Part shown: one piece after another, positions 7,763-16,171 of the stretch
Numbering within the stretch: position 1 is the first letter of the stretch
Layout: every line of letters begins with the position of its first letter
Notes under the pieces: generated by a model
Database searches by the model: none
What the model was told of the DNA's origin: nothing
Seen by the model: the letters and a program-made list of their open reading frames with translations, nothing else
NCBI GenBank assembly: GCA_964517125.1
Contig: CAZFBD010000010.1
Span: 19,677 to 83,676, forward strand
Reading direction: 5' to 3'
DNA: 64,000 bases
Source of the DNA: SHLQ01 sp964517125
GTDB lineage: Bacteria > Actinomycetota > Acidimicrobiia > Acidimicrobiales > SHLQ01
Program-made: the position numbers and the translations under genes

Positions 7763-8695
7763 CCAGCGCCAGTCGATCGACTGGACGACACATTCGGCCA
7801 CCGCACGCTGCGGTTCGTCGAACGACACCTCCAACGACACCAGGTCTGGCTCTCCGCCGGTTTCGGACACCTCTGGGAAGTGCACCGAGAGCGTCTGCGT
7901 GCGGGCGCCCGGGAGGGTCCGCACCACGCTGCCGACGACGCCGCTGTAGTCGACCGTGGACCGCTCGGTCGTCGCCGACGACGAAGCGAAGTCCGACGAA
8001 TACCAGCCGAAGTCCCACCACACCTGCACGTCGTCGCCGACAAACTCGCCGACCTCACTATCGGCCCCTTCGGCACCCGAGTCGATGAGATCGTCGGGCA
8101 GCAGAACCGTGAACCCACTGGTGGAATGCTCGGTCCACGTCACGCCGGGACACGACGCCGTCGCCGCTTCAGCACCGTGCACCACCTGCACGACCGCGTC
8201 GACGGCGTCCTGGTCGACCAACATACGCATCCCCTGCAACCGGGGTTCACCACCGACTGGAGCAAACGTCGACGTCCATTCCAGCACTGCCCCCGTCGTG
8301 TCATCGGCGGTCACGACGATGTTCGAATGCTGCTCGTGACCGACGATTCGAATCAACTCGTCGAAGATCGCCTCCATGTCCATTGCGTCGGCGATACCAC
8401 CGGCCACCGGCACTGCCCCGGCGATGGAACCGTTCACCACCGTCGTCGTCCACGCCGACCGAGGACAGTCGTCGCAGAGCCGTTCGACCGTGAGTGCATA
8501 GTTGTCGATGGACGCCGCTGACCAGAGCTGACGAAGCTCCATGACCTGGACGTCATCGGTGAAGGCAACCGGGTCCGCTGCAATCGGATCAACGTCGGCG
8601 ACGGCATCGGCATCGGCAACAACCGATGACGTGGACCCGCACGCACCGAGCAGCAGACAAGCCGCCGCCACCCATCTCACCAGTCGTCCGTCCAT
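7100..8695 (-). CDS. DUF6174-like lipoprotein with a run-on C-terminus
   Basis: The first ~310 residues look real: signal peptide with lipobox LLLGAC, then a DUF6174-like module (LRQLWSAASIDNYALTVERL, CDDCP, AIFDELIRIVG, VLEWTSTFAPVGGEPRLQG) and a second beta-rich part ending VAECVVQSIDWRW near 7765. The frame has no stop there and continues antisense through the MFS gene to 7100; that tail (rich in His, Gln, Asp, Gly) has the composition of a shadow frame. The true protein probably ends near 7760-7770, implying a lost stop or an assembly error; the coordinates given are those of the open frame. Cell-surface protein of unknown role. Confidence 0.6.
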   Translation of the reverse strand: MDGRLVRWVAAACLLLGACGSTSSVVADADAVADVDPIAADPVAFTDDVQVMELRQLWSAASIDNYALTVERLCDDCPRSAWTTTVVNGSIAGAVPVAGGIADAMDMEAIFDELIRIVGHEQHSNIVVTADDTTGAVLEWTSTFAPVGGEPRLQGMRMLVDQDAVDAVVQVVHGAEAATASCPGVTWTEHSTSGFTVLLPDDLIDSGAEGADSEVGEFVGDDVQVWWDFGWYSSDFASSSATTERSTVDYSGVVGSVVRTLPGARTQTLSVHFPEVSETGGEPDLVSLEVSFDEPQRAVAECVVQSIDWRWSVGVRHCFVDQPKEWPGQNQQRTNHGAGHHVDPLGAEALGDDAANHRTHRLEAPGDEQVRGHHAPEDVVVDQPLTDGGTDHVPRGIGDPAECDADDDERNECGEAKDERLRREGDDAQLHAGAVTGSADKARDQERHHDRGHGVHGQQQPVLDFGQTQPFGRQNHQHRIAGLAHERECGNGECERTQHRVLPHIDESLLHLVDEAAFGGVRFCSERTAKL

Positions 8696-8722
8696 GTCGC
8701 CGCCTCCCTTTTGCCGCTCCGC

Positions 8723-9796
8723 CTAGTCGACCCAGCGGGTCACGATCTCCTGCACTTCTCCCGATGCCTGCAGCCGGGCAAGCGCCTGATTGATCGGTTC
8801 CCGCCAAGCTGAATCCTGAGCCAGGCCGAACGTCTCGAACTCCTCGTAGAGCACCTCGCCTGTGGGCACGATGCCGTACCGCGGGCCCACAACGGTGAGA
8901 GCGAACGGGTTGCCGACCACGGCATCGACCTCGCCGGCTGCAGCCGCCTCGAACACCGCCGTTTGGCTCGGGTATGCCCGAACCTGCGCTCCCTCAGCTT
9001 CGACGTAGGCCGCAAAGCTCGTTCCCTCCACGACTCCAACCGTCGTTTCGCCAAGTGTTTCGATGGAGTCGAACGGTTCCACAACCCGGTTCGTCGACAG
9101 CACCGTGGTCACCTGCGAAACCAAACCACCAACCAGGAACAGACTCAGCATCATCGTGACCAGTGCCAGCGCTCGACCGGTTCTCGACTTCGGCGTCTTG
9201 TCGCCGTACCCAACCGTGGTGGCCGTGACCGTGGACCACCACAAGCCATCCCAGATTCCCTCGAAGTAGTTCCGATCGAAGTCGCCGTCCTCTTCATGCA
9301 GGTTCCGTTCGGCGAACCACATGACATGCCCAATGATCACCAGCGCCACGACGGCCACGAGAAGGATGAACAGCACCTGCCGGTTCAGGAACGCACGAAT
9401 GATCGACGTCGTGCCCTCGTTTCGCTCGTGGTAACCGAGCTGTGGCCCCGAACCAATAACCGCCGAGCTGAAATCGAACAACGCTTCGCGTTCGGCGGTT
9501 GGTGTCAACGGAGCCACGGCCACATCGGCATCACCAGCCGCAACGGTCTCCAGCAATGCGCTGAAGCTGTCGACCCAGATCACGTCATAGTTCACGCCAA
9601 GGTCCCGGGCCACGTCATTCCAGATCTCGGCGTAGAACCCGTCGGCCCGACCATCGTCGTTGGTCACGAATGGCTCGGAGTCGGTCATGACCACCGTCAA
9701 CGACTCTGCCGGCACCTCGGCATCCTGCCCTGCTGCAAGGCCGGGAAGCAGTGCGACCACGAACGCGATCGTGAGGGCAAACAGGGCGTGCTTCAT
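8723..9796 (-). CDS. GluR0-like ligand-gated potassium channel
   Basis: 357 residues. Signal peptide (1-23), then a periplasmic binding-protein lobe (about 30-125, with TPTAEREALFDFS resembling the Arg-containing ligand site of amino acid binding proteins), a transmembrane helix (about 139-160), a pore loop with selectivity filter TVGYGD (194-199), a second transmembrane helix (about 209-232) and the second binding lobe (240-357). This split arrangement is the prokaryotic ionotropic glutamate receptor: a potassium channel inserted into a solute-binding domain. Ligand unknown, probably an amino acid. Located next to the lipoprotein on the same strand, 27 bases apart. Confidence 0.88.
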   Translation of the reverse strand: MKHALFALTIAFVVALLPGLAAGQDAEVPAESLTVVMTDSEPFVTNDDGRADGFYAEIWNDVARDLGVNYDVIWVDSFSALLETVAAGDADVAVAPLTPTAEREALFDFSSAVIGSGPQLGYHERNEGTTSIIRAFLNRQVLFILLVAVVALVIIGHVMWFAERNLHEEDGDFDRNYFEGIWDGLWWSTVTATTVGYGDKTPKSRTGRALALVTMMLSLFLVGGLVSQVTTVLSTNRVVEPFDSIETLGETTVGVVEGTSFAAYVEAEGAQVRAYPSQTAVFEAAAAGEVDAVVGNPFALTVVGPRYGIVPTGEVLYEEFETFGLAQDSAWREPINQALARLQASGEVQEIVTRWVD

Positions 9797-9841
9797 CCAC
9801 CCCGTTCTAGTCGAGGCGCACGGTGTGGTTGCGGGTGGGCT

Positions 9842-10327
9842 TCAGGTGAGCATGCCGACGGCACCCTCGGCCCAGGCCGAAACGGTGTCGTCGAGAGAAT
9901 CCATCTCCGAGTCGAGTACATACAGCCCCCTGGTGGGGACCGACGCGCCCAGCTCCACAAGCAGCGGACGCAGGTGCACCTCGGGAGCAAGCGCATGCTG
10001 GTGACCGGCGCCGACCATGACCGGAACAGCTCGTGTTCCGGCCAGGCCATCGTTGCCGTACTGATCCAGGAACGCCTTGAGCAGACCGGTGTACGTGGCC
10101 TTGTAGGTGGGGCAGGCGAAGACGATCACATCGGCCGACACGACCTCGGCGGTCAGCGCCTGCACAGCTTCGTTGCCCCACTCGAACAGGTGCGGGGCCA
10201 CCGGTGCCAGCTCGTGAATGGTCACGTCGTCACCCCGGGCGGCGGCGATGGCTTCACCCACAGCGGAGCCGATGGTGGTTGTACGCCCGCCCGGGTTCGG
10301 GTTTCCGATGACGACGGCGACACTCAC
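9842..10327 (-). CDS. NAD(P)H-dependent FMN reductase (SsuE-like)
   Basis: 161 residues from GTG 10327, which overlaps the stop codon of rutA by four bases (GTGA), so the two are translationally coupled. Flavodoxin-like fold: AVVIGNPNPGGRTTTIGSAV is the phosphate-binding loop and CPTYKATYTGLLKAFLDQYG the flavin-binding and tetramer segment of SsuE/MsuE-type reductases. It most likely supplies reduced FMN to the RutA monooxygenase, the role RutF plays in Escherichia coli; RutF is an unrelated flavin reductase fold, so this would be a non-homologous replacement. Confidence 0.85.
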   Translation of the reverse strand: MSVAVVIGNPNPGGRTTTIGSAVGEAIAAARGDDVTIHELAPVAPHLFEWGNEAVQALTAEVVSADVIVFACPTYKATYTGLLKAFLDQYGNDGLAGTRAVPVMVGAGHQHALAPEVHLRPLLVELGASVPTRGLYVLDSEMDSLDDTVSAWAEGAVGMLT

Positions 10328-11373
10328 TTGCGCGACTCCATGAGTGGCATGACCTGCTCGCCGAACATCTTCGTGGCGACGGGATAGTCGTCGAAGACAC
10401 ACATGGTGCCCTTCACGCCGGGGATCTGTGCGACCTCATCGAGGCGGGCTGCGATGGTGGCCGGGCTTCCGACAATGGCACCGATGTTGAGGTTGAAGGC
10501 CTGCTGCATCTCGGCGATCTTGTCGGCGGTGGCACCGGCGGTGTCCATCTCGGCGGCACCGATCAGGAACTTGATGGCTTCAAGGTCGGCGCCGTCCTGG
10601 TAGTTCTGCCACTTGGCTTCGGCTTCCTCGTCGGTGTCGCCCATGGTGATGTGGAAGAGCACATACACGCCGACGTCGCGGCCAGTTTCTTCGGCGGCAG
10701 CCATGAGACGGCCGGCATCGTTACGCACCACGTCGAGGTCGCTGGTGCCGATGATGAATTGGTAGTCGCCGTAGGTGGCGCAGAACTCCATACCCCGGTC
10801 GCTCTGACCAGCACACACGAGGGGCACGCCGCCGTCCTGCGGCGGGGGCGACAGCCGACAGTCGTCCATCTGGAAGTACTCGCCCTTCAGGTCGGACACA
10901 CCTTCGGACCACAGATCCTGCATGATCTTCACGTACTCGGTGGCGTAGTCGTACCGCTTCTCGTAGTACCAGTCCCCGGGCCACACACCCATCTGGCTGT
11001 ACTCGATCTGGTTCCAGCCAGACACGATGTTGATGCCGAAGCGACCTCCACTGATGTCGTCGATGGTGGACGCCATGCGGGCCACCATCGCCGGTTCCAT
11101 GGTGGGCAGTGCCACGGACGCAAAGAGGTTGATCTTCTCGGTCGCGGCGGCAAGGCCGGCCATGAGTGTGAAGGACTCGAGGTTGTGATCCCAGAACTCG
11201 GTGTCGCCGCCGAAGCCGCGGAGCTTGACCATGGAGAGCAGGAACTCGAAGCCCTGCTTCTCGGCTTCGAGCGCGGTGGTCTTGTTGAGTTCGAAACTGG
11301 GCATGTATTGCGGCGACGTCTTGGACATCATCCATCCGTTGTTTCCGATGGGAATGAAAATGCCGACGTCCAT
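10324..11373 (-). CDS. rutA: pyrimidine monooxygenase RutA
   Basis: 349 residues from ATG 11373. It begins MDVGIFIPIGNNGWMMS and carries PQYMPSFELNK, KLRGFGGDTEFWDHNLESFT, WPGDWYYEKRYDYATEYV and CAGQSDRGMEF, all diagnostic of RutA within the luciferase-like monooxygenase superfamily. RutA uses reduced FMN and oxygen to open the uracil ring to 3-ureidoacrylate (via a flavin-N5 peroxide). The downstream gene encodes the flavin reductase and the upstream one an isochorismatase-family amidohydrolase that could take RutB's role. A perfect 14-base palindrome lies 55 bases upstream. Confidence 0.92.
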   Translation of the reverse strand: MDVGIFIPIGNNGWMMSKTSPQYMPSFELNKTTALEAEKQGFEFLLSMVKLRGFGGDTEFWDHNLESFTLMAGLAAATEKINLFASVALPTMEPAMVARMASTIDDISGGRFGINIVSGWNQIEYSQMGVWPGDWYYEKRYDYATEYVKIMQDLWSEGVSDLKGEYFQMDDCRLSPPPQDGGVPLVCAGQSDRGMEFCATYGDYQFIIGTSDLDVVRNDAGRLMAAAEETGRDVGVYVLFHITMGDTDEEAEAKWQNYQDGADLEAIKFLIGAAEMDTAGATADKIAEMQQAFNLNIGAIVGSPATIAARLDEVAQIPGVKGTMCVFDDYPVATKMFGEQVMPLMESRK

Positions 11374-11427
11374 GTGTTTCTCTTCTCTCGCTCGTGTGAC
11401 CAGTGGAGTTGGTCTAGCACGCAGGCT

Positions 11428-11441
11428 CCGACGCGCGTCGG
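11428..11441. promoter_or_regulatory. 14-bp perfect palindrome upstream of rutA
   Basis: CCGACGCGCGTCGG is fully self-complementary and sits 55 bases upstream of the rutA start codon, within the 106-base gap to the isochorismatase gene. Placement suits an operator for a dimeric regulator; no regulator gene is adjacent. Short GC palindromes arise by chance in GC-rich DNA, so this is tentative. Confidence 0.3.
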
Positions 11442-11479
11442 CCGTTTCCACCCCGTTCACAGTGGAAGGAGCGGCAGGG

Positions 11480-12091
11480 TCAGCGAACGAGGTGCTCCAG
11501 CACTTCGGCGAGCGGAACCACGTCGGCGTATTTGGCGTCGAGGTCGAACAGGTTCGCTTCGTGTGTTTCCGGCCGCCGATCACCACACGCTTCGGGGACG
11601 ACGATGGGGACGATGTTGTGCTGACAGGCATCGAGGGCGCTCGCCCGCACACAGCCACTGGTCGACACACCAACGACGATCACCGTGTCCACACCAAGCG
11701 ACGCCAGGTCGGCGGCCAAGGTCGTGTCGAAGAACGCCGATGCGCTCTGTTTGGTGATGATGCGTTCGTCATCGGTCGGCTGCAGTTCGGGCAACCAGTC
11801 GCCCAGCGGGTTGCCCTGGTCGAACGACGCGAGCGCGCCAACCTTCCGGTAGAACACACCACCGTCACCACCAGGCTCGAACTCGACTCGGGTCCAGATG
11901 ACCGGCACGTCGGCGCCGCGAGCTGCTCCCACGACAGCGATCGACCCGTCGATTGCCGTTCGAGAACCCAGGTCGAGCGGCGACCCCTCGGTGAAGTACG
12001 CACGACACATGTCGACCACCAACACCGCCGGTTGCTGACCAAAGCCAAGCTTCCGGTTGAAGCCAGAGTCGAGGTCGCGCTGCTCGGTCAT
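11480..12091 (-). CDS. isochorismatase-family amidohydrolase (N-carbamoylsarcosine amidase/RutB-like)
   Basis: 203 residues from ATG 12091. Catalytic triad of the cysteine hydrolase family is visible: Asp in VLVVDMCRAY, Lys in RIITKQSASAFF and the nucleophile Cys in VVGVSTSGCVRASALDA. The ending EACGDRRPETHEANLFDLDAKYADV is characteristic of N-carbamoylsarcosine amidohydrolases, which cleave a ureido group. Because it sits directly upstream of rutA on the same strand, cleavage of ureidoacrylate (the RutB step, also a carbamoyl hydrolysis) is the likely role; creatinine-pathway activity is the alternative. Confidence 0.85.
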   Translation of the reverse strand: MTEQRDLDSGFNRKLGFGQQPAVLVVDMCRAYFTEGSPLDLGSRTAIDGSIAVVGAARGADVPVIWTRVEFEPGGDGGVFYRKVGALASFDQGNPLGDWLPELQPTDDERIITKQSASAFFDTTLAADLASLGVDTVIVVGVSTSGCVRASALDACQHNIVPIVVPEACGDRRPETHEANLFDLDAKYADVVPLAEVLEHLVR

Positions 12092-12159
12092 GGGGGCACG
12101 GTACGCCACACAACCGGTTCCGTGCCGACCAGGCGACCCCTCAGCGATACCATCGGGCC

Positions 12160-13059
12160 ATGGCCGATCTGCTGCGCTCCCGTCCCAATGGTCCTGCCCG
12201 TCTTCGCGAGCTGCTCAACGAAGCCACCGCTGTCAGGCGACCTCTGATCCTTCCCGGTTGCTACGACGCGCTGGGTGCCCGGCTCATCGAGCAGGCCGGT
12301 TTCGACGCCGCCTACATGACCGGCTTCGGCACCACCGCCGGGTTGCTCGGCCGACCCGACGTCGGCCTGCTCGGACTGAGCGAGATGGTCGACAACGCCC
12401 GACGCATCGCCTCGGCCATCGACCTCCCGCTCCTTGCTGACGCCGACACTGGCTACGGCAACCAGATCAACGTCATCCGAACAGTGCAGGAGTACGAGCG
12501 GGCAGGCGTGGCTGGCATCCACATCGAAGACCAGGTGCTGCCCAAGAAGTGCGGCCACATGGAGAACAAACAGGTCATCGACGCCACCGAGATGGTCGGC
12601 AAGGTCGCCGCAGCAGCAGCCGCCCGCCAGGACGATGACTTCGTGCTCATCACCCGGACCGACGCCCGGGCGCCACACGGACTCGATGAGGCAATCGACC
12701 GCGGCCACCGCTTCCACGAAGCGGGTGCCGATGTGCTCTTCATCGAAGCCTTGGAAGGCGTCGACGAGATCGAACGGGTGGCAACCGAGTTCGCAGACGT
12801 CCCCCTCATCTTCAACTGGGCCGAGGGCGGCAAGACACCACCGCTCACCTACGACGAAATCGCCGAGCTCGGCTTCTCCATGATCATCATGCCGATCGGC
12901 ACCATGCTCGCCGCCACCCGGGCGATGCAGGGCTTCCTGGCACAGTTGAAAGCCGATGGAACGCCCGCAGCGTTCGCCAACGAGCTCATGGGATTCAGCG
13001 AGTTCACCGACACCATCGGCCTCCCCGAGATCGTCGATCTTGAACAACGCTTCAGCTGA
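12160..13059 (+). CDS. isocitrate lyase/PEP mutase family protein
   Basis: 299 residues. LILPGCYDALGARLIEQAGF and YMTGFGTTA form the N-terminal barrel; LLADADTGYGN holds the metal-binding Asp residues; HIEDQVLPKKCGHM carries the KKCGH loop with the catalytic Cys of the lyase branch; ITRTDAR follows. Length and motifs match 2-methylisocitrate lyase, oxaloacetate decarboxylase and dimethylmalate lyase-like enzymes. KKCGH (rather than the mutase loop) argues for a C-C lyase acting on a carboxylated substrate. Divergent from the isochorismatase gene, 68 bases apart. Confidence 0.82.
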   Translation: MADLLRSRPNGPARLRELLNEATAVRRPLILPGCYDALGARLIEQAGFDAAYMTGFGTTAGLLGRPDVGLLGLSEMVDNARRIASAIDLPLLADADTGYGNQINVIRTVQEYERAGVAGIHIEDQVLPKKCGHMENKQVIDATEMVGKVAAAAAARQDDDFVLITRTDARAPHGLDEAIDRGHRFHEAGADVLFIEALEGVDEIERVATEFADVPLIFNWAEGGKTPPLTYDEIAELGFSMIIMPIGTMLAATRAMQGFLAQLKADGTPAAFANELMGFSEFTDTIGLPEIVDLEQRFS

Positions 13060-13121
13060 GGTGGTGGCGGACGATCGAAGACTCTCGGGAACCAGAGCGT
13101 GCCGCAGGACGTAGAAGAGAC

Positions 13122-14402
13122 ATGGAACTCACACGACGAACCTTCGGAGGAATCCTGCTCGGTGCCCTCCTCGCCTCGTGCGGCTCGGACGCGGGCGAGT
13201 TGGAAATCTCCGATTCCGGAGACACGACGCCGACCACCCCACCCTCGGAGGGCACACCAGTAACCTTGCCAATGCGCGACGTCGAAGGCGGCGATCCACA
13301 GATCGCCGGTGCGGTGATCTCGCGTCTGTCCGACCAGCTCTTCTCCGCAACCAGGGACGGAGCGAATCACACCATCTCCCCCGCCAGCATCGGCATCGCG
13401 CTCGCAATGCTGGAACTGGGCACGTCCGGCGAAGCGATGGAAGAAGTCCGAGCCCTGTTTGGCATCGGCGAAGCCGACATCGACGCGTTCCACCAGTCGA
13501 TGGGCGCACTCGAAGTGTCCCTCGAAGAACTCCGGGACGGCCTGACGTTCCGGCTCGCAAACTCCGCCTACATCCAGCAGGGCTTCCCCTTCGAAGACGC
13601 GTTCCTCCAGTCCCTCGGAACCAGCTATGGAGCCGCACTCGTCGAGTCCGACTTCATCAACGAAGCCGAATTGGAACGCGCGGCGATCAACGAATGGGTC
13701 GAGGAGCAGACCGAAGGATTCATCCCCGACCTGCTGCCAGAAGGCTCCGTTCACGGCGCGACCGTGCTCGTCCTTGTCAATGCCCTCTACCTGCTCGCCA
13801 CGTGGGAGACCGAGTTCGATCCTTCGCAGACCACCGAGCACGACTTCACACGTCAGAACGGTTCGACCGTCACGGTCGACATGCTCCGCGGCAACACCGA
13901 TGCGTCCTGGCAGGGCGACGGCTTCGTCGCTGGCGAGAAGCGCTACGACGGCGGTCTACTCGCCCAGTTCGTTCTCCCCGACGACGGCCGGTTCGACGAG
14001 ATCGCCACCGCGCTCGACGCCTCGCTGGCGGCACGTCCCGAATTCACTCCCGCCGGCGGCGCGCTGTTCCTGCCGAAGTTCGAAACGCGTAGCGACGCCG
14101 ACCTGATCCCAGCCCTGCAGGCCAACGGGCTCTCGGGCATCTTCCGCCCAGGGGGACTCGAGCGAATCTCGACCGAGGGCGGGTTGATCGTCGATGGCGC
14201 CATCCACCAGACCTACGTGTCGTTCGACGAGAAGGGGACCGAGGCCGCAGCCGCCACGGCCATCACCGTCGAGACGTTGTCAGCGGCGGTCGAGCGCGAT
14301 GTGGATGTCATCCTCGACCGACCATTCCTGTACCGGATCGTCGACGCCGAAACGAACGCCACCCTGTTCGTCGGACAGGTGATGGACCCGACCGCCGGTT
14401 GA
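13122..14402 (+). CDS. serpin (serine protease inhibitor) lipoprotein
   Basis: 426 residues. N-terminus TRRTFGGILLGALLASC combines a twin-Arg motif with a lipobox, so it is probably a Tat-exported lipoprotein. The body is a full serpin: NHTISPASIGIALAMLELG, INEWVEEQTEGFIPDLLP, VLVNALYLLATWETEFDP, VDGAIHQTYVSFDEKGTEAA and the C-terminal DRPFLYRIVDAETNATLFVG. The reactive-centre hinge EKGTEAAAATA has the small residues at P12-P9 typical of inhibitory serpins; counting from P15 Gly gives P1 Leu and P1' Ser, suggesting chymotrypsin- or cathepsin-like targets. It may protect the cell surface from foreign proteases. Confidence 0.93.
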   Translation: MELTRRTFGGILLGALLASCGSDAGELEISDSGDTTPTTPPSEGTPVTLPMRDVEGGDPQIAGAVISRLSDQLFSATRDGANHTISPASIGIALAMLELGTSGEAMEEVRALFGIGEADIDAFHQSMGALEVSLEELRDGLTFRLANSAYIQQGFPFEDAFLQSLGTSYGAALVESDFINEAELERAAINEWVEEQTEGFIPDLLPEGSVHGATVLVLVNALYLLATWETEFDPSQTTEHDFTRQNGSTVTVDMLRGNTDASWQGDGFVAGEKRYDGGLLAQFVLPDDGRFDEIATALDASLAARPEFTPAGGALFLPKFETRSDADLIPALQANGLSGIFRPGGLERISTEGGLIVDGAIHQTYVSFDEKGTEAAAATAITVETLSAAVERDVDVILDRPFLYRIVDAETNATLFVGQVMDPTAG

Positions 14403-14421
14403 GGATGCGTCGGCCCGCCCG

Positions 14422-16098
14422 CTACAGGGTGGCCGGATCCCGGAAGTACAGCTGGTACGGATCTTCGGTCCATGGCCACAGGCCGACGACTCGACCGTCG
14501 GGCGTGACGTGGTGCACTGTCCCGACGAAGTTCGAGTCCTCAAGAATGATGTCGGTCCGGCCGTCCGGAGCAAGAAGTCCGACTCCCGCTCGAGCAGTGC
14601 CACGATCTCCGAGGAGCTTCACCAGACCCACCGCGGCCCAGTCGTTCTCGAACACGCTCTCGTTGAATCGACAGCCGGCGCAGAGGGCCGAGGCAGAAAA
14701 CTCGAGAGTGGTTCCTTCATCGAGATCCTGAAATCCAAAGCTCGTTCGGTACGTTCCTCTCGTTTTCCACCCTGCAGCGAGAACGCTACCGTCCTGGCTC
14801 AATCCAGACCGCCAAAACGTGGTCCGTCCAGTTGAGGACTCAGTGAACCCGAGCAACGAGGTCCCGTCCTCCCGCCGGACCACCACATCGAGGGACCTGC
14901 CGTTGACTTCACCGGGAAGTGTGCTGTCGGAACTGTGAAACATCACGGTGGAACCGTCTCCGGACAGCCGCTCTTCCCAAATCTGGAAGTCGGCCAGCAC
15001 CTCGTGTCGATCGATGACCTCGGGTGATTGTGAAAGCTCGTGCCGGACGATGAAGCGTGATTCTGAGACGTTGCGTGCCTCGTCGACACCGACACCCAGG
15101 CTGTAGAGCACGGTGGACGCATCGCTCGAGAGTTGCGGACCACACATGAAGTCGAGTTCCAAATCCTCGCTGAACTTCGGCACGAGTGTCCGGTCGCCCG
15201 AATCCAGGTCCACAAGGAACAGTCGGAGCCCGCCGACGTCGTCCGGATCCTCGAACAGGCGGTGGTGGTCGCTACTGAAGGCGACGGTGCTGCCGTCCCC
15301 ACTGATGTCCAGCCCGCAGAGCCGGGGTCGCCGTAGCGGACGAGACTGACCAACGACGGTGAATCGATCTTCGAGGATGTCTCGGACCACGACCTGCAAG
15401 ATCTTGGTCGTTCCGATCGGACGTCCAGCGAAAACAACGAACCGCCCGTCATCGGAGGTCGCGAAGTCCCGATCTCCATGCAACACGCTCCAGCCCGGTT
15501 CGCCGTTGAAGCCGGTGACCACCGAGATGAGTCCAACAACCTCGTCGCATCGCTTCACATGAAGGGTGTCGACACATCTGTCACGTGAGCGGCCGCCATC
15601 GGCACGATCGTCACCATCTCCCCCGGTCAGAACATCCCGGCCGCCGTTTCCACGGAGTACATCGTTTCCACCCTGGCCCAGCAAGCGATCGCGCCCGGAG
15701 CCACCCGACAGCACATCCCTTCCCTCACCACCTCGCAGCAGATCCCGCCCGCCGTGTCCGAACACCAGATCTGCGCCACCGCCGCCAATGATCCGATCAC
15801 GATCAGGGCCACCGTCGATCCGGTCATTACCACCCTGACCGAACACTGTGTTCGCGCCGGCGCCGGCGTGAACGATGTCGTCCCCCGAACCTGCAAGGAT
15901 CCGATTGGCGCTGTCTCCAGCGCAAATGAAGTCGGCTCCGGCGGTGCCTTCGATCAGCGCAGCATCGGAGACGATGACGTTGTAGCCCTCTGGTGCAACT
16001 CCACAGGGCGTCGCCTGCTGCGCACTCGCCGCGCCAGTCGTGGCAGCCAGAACACCGACGAGCAGTGCGACCGGGCCGACCATCGTTCGTTTCTTCAC
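14422..16098 (-). CDS. secreted protein: RTX-like repeats plus PD40/TolB-type beta-propeller
   Basis: 558 residues from GTG 16098, chosen because GGGAG lies eight bases upstream and the KKR-led signal peptide follows. Signal peptide to about residue 27 (ASAQ). Residues 50-175 are GGxGxD calcium-binding nonapeptides (GQGGNDRIDGG, GGRDLLRGGEGRDVLSGG). From about 195 on, blades with SDDGRFVVFAG, SGDGSTVAFSSD, SSDASTVLYSLG and SGDGSTVMFHSSD show PD40 (TolB-like) propeller repeats. It is the second protein in the window that pairs the same kind of beta-roll with a different C-terminal domain. Function unknown; extracellular binding is likely. Confidence 0.82.
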   Translation of the reverse strand: MKKRTMVGPVALLVGVLAATTGAASAQQATPCGVAPEGYNVIVSDAALIEGTAGADFICAGDSANRILAGSGDDIVHAGAGANTVFGQGGNDRIDGGPDRDRIIGGGGADLVFGHGGRDLLRGGEGRDVLSGGSGRDRLLGQGGNDVLRGNGGRDVLTGGDGDDRADGGRSRDRCVDTLHVKRCDEVVGLISVVTGFNGEPGWSVLHGDRDFATSDDGRFVVFAGRPIGTTKILQVVVRDILEDRFTVVGQSRPLRRPRLCGLDISGDGSTVAFSSDHHRLFEDPDDVGGLRLFLVDLDSGDRTLVPKFSEDLELDFMCGPQLSSDASTVLYSLGVGVDEARNVSESRFIVRHELSQSPEVIDRHEVLADFQIWEERLSGDGSTVMFHSSDSTLPGEVNGRSLDVVVRREDGTSLLGFTESSTGRTTFWRSGLSQDGSVLAAGWKTRGTYRTSFGFQDLDEGTTLEFSASALCAGCRFNESVFENDWAAVGLVKLLGDRGTARAGVGLLAPDGRTDIILEDSNFVGTVHHVTPDGRVVGLWPWTEDPYQLYFRDPATL

Positions 16099-16171
16099 AC
16101 TGTTTCTCCCGGTACCGCCGTCCAGAATTCTGGCATGTCGCGCAATGCAGGATCGGGAACTGACAGAGCAG

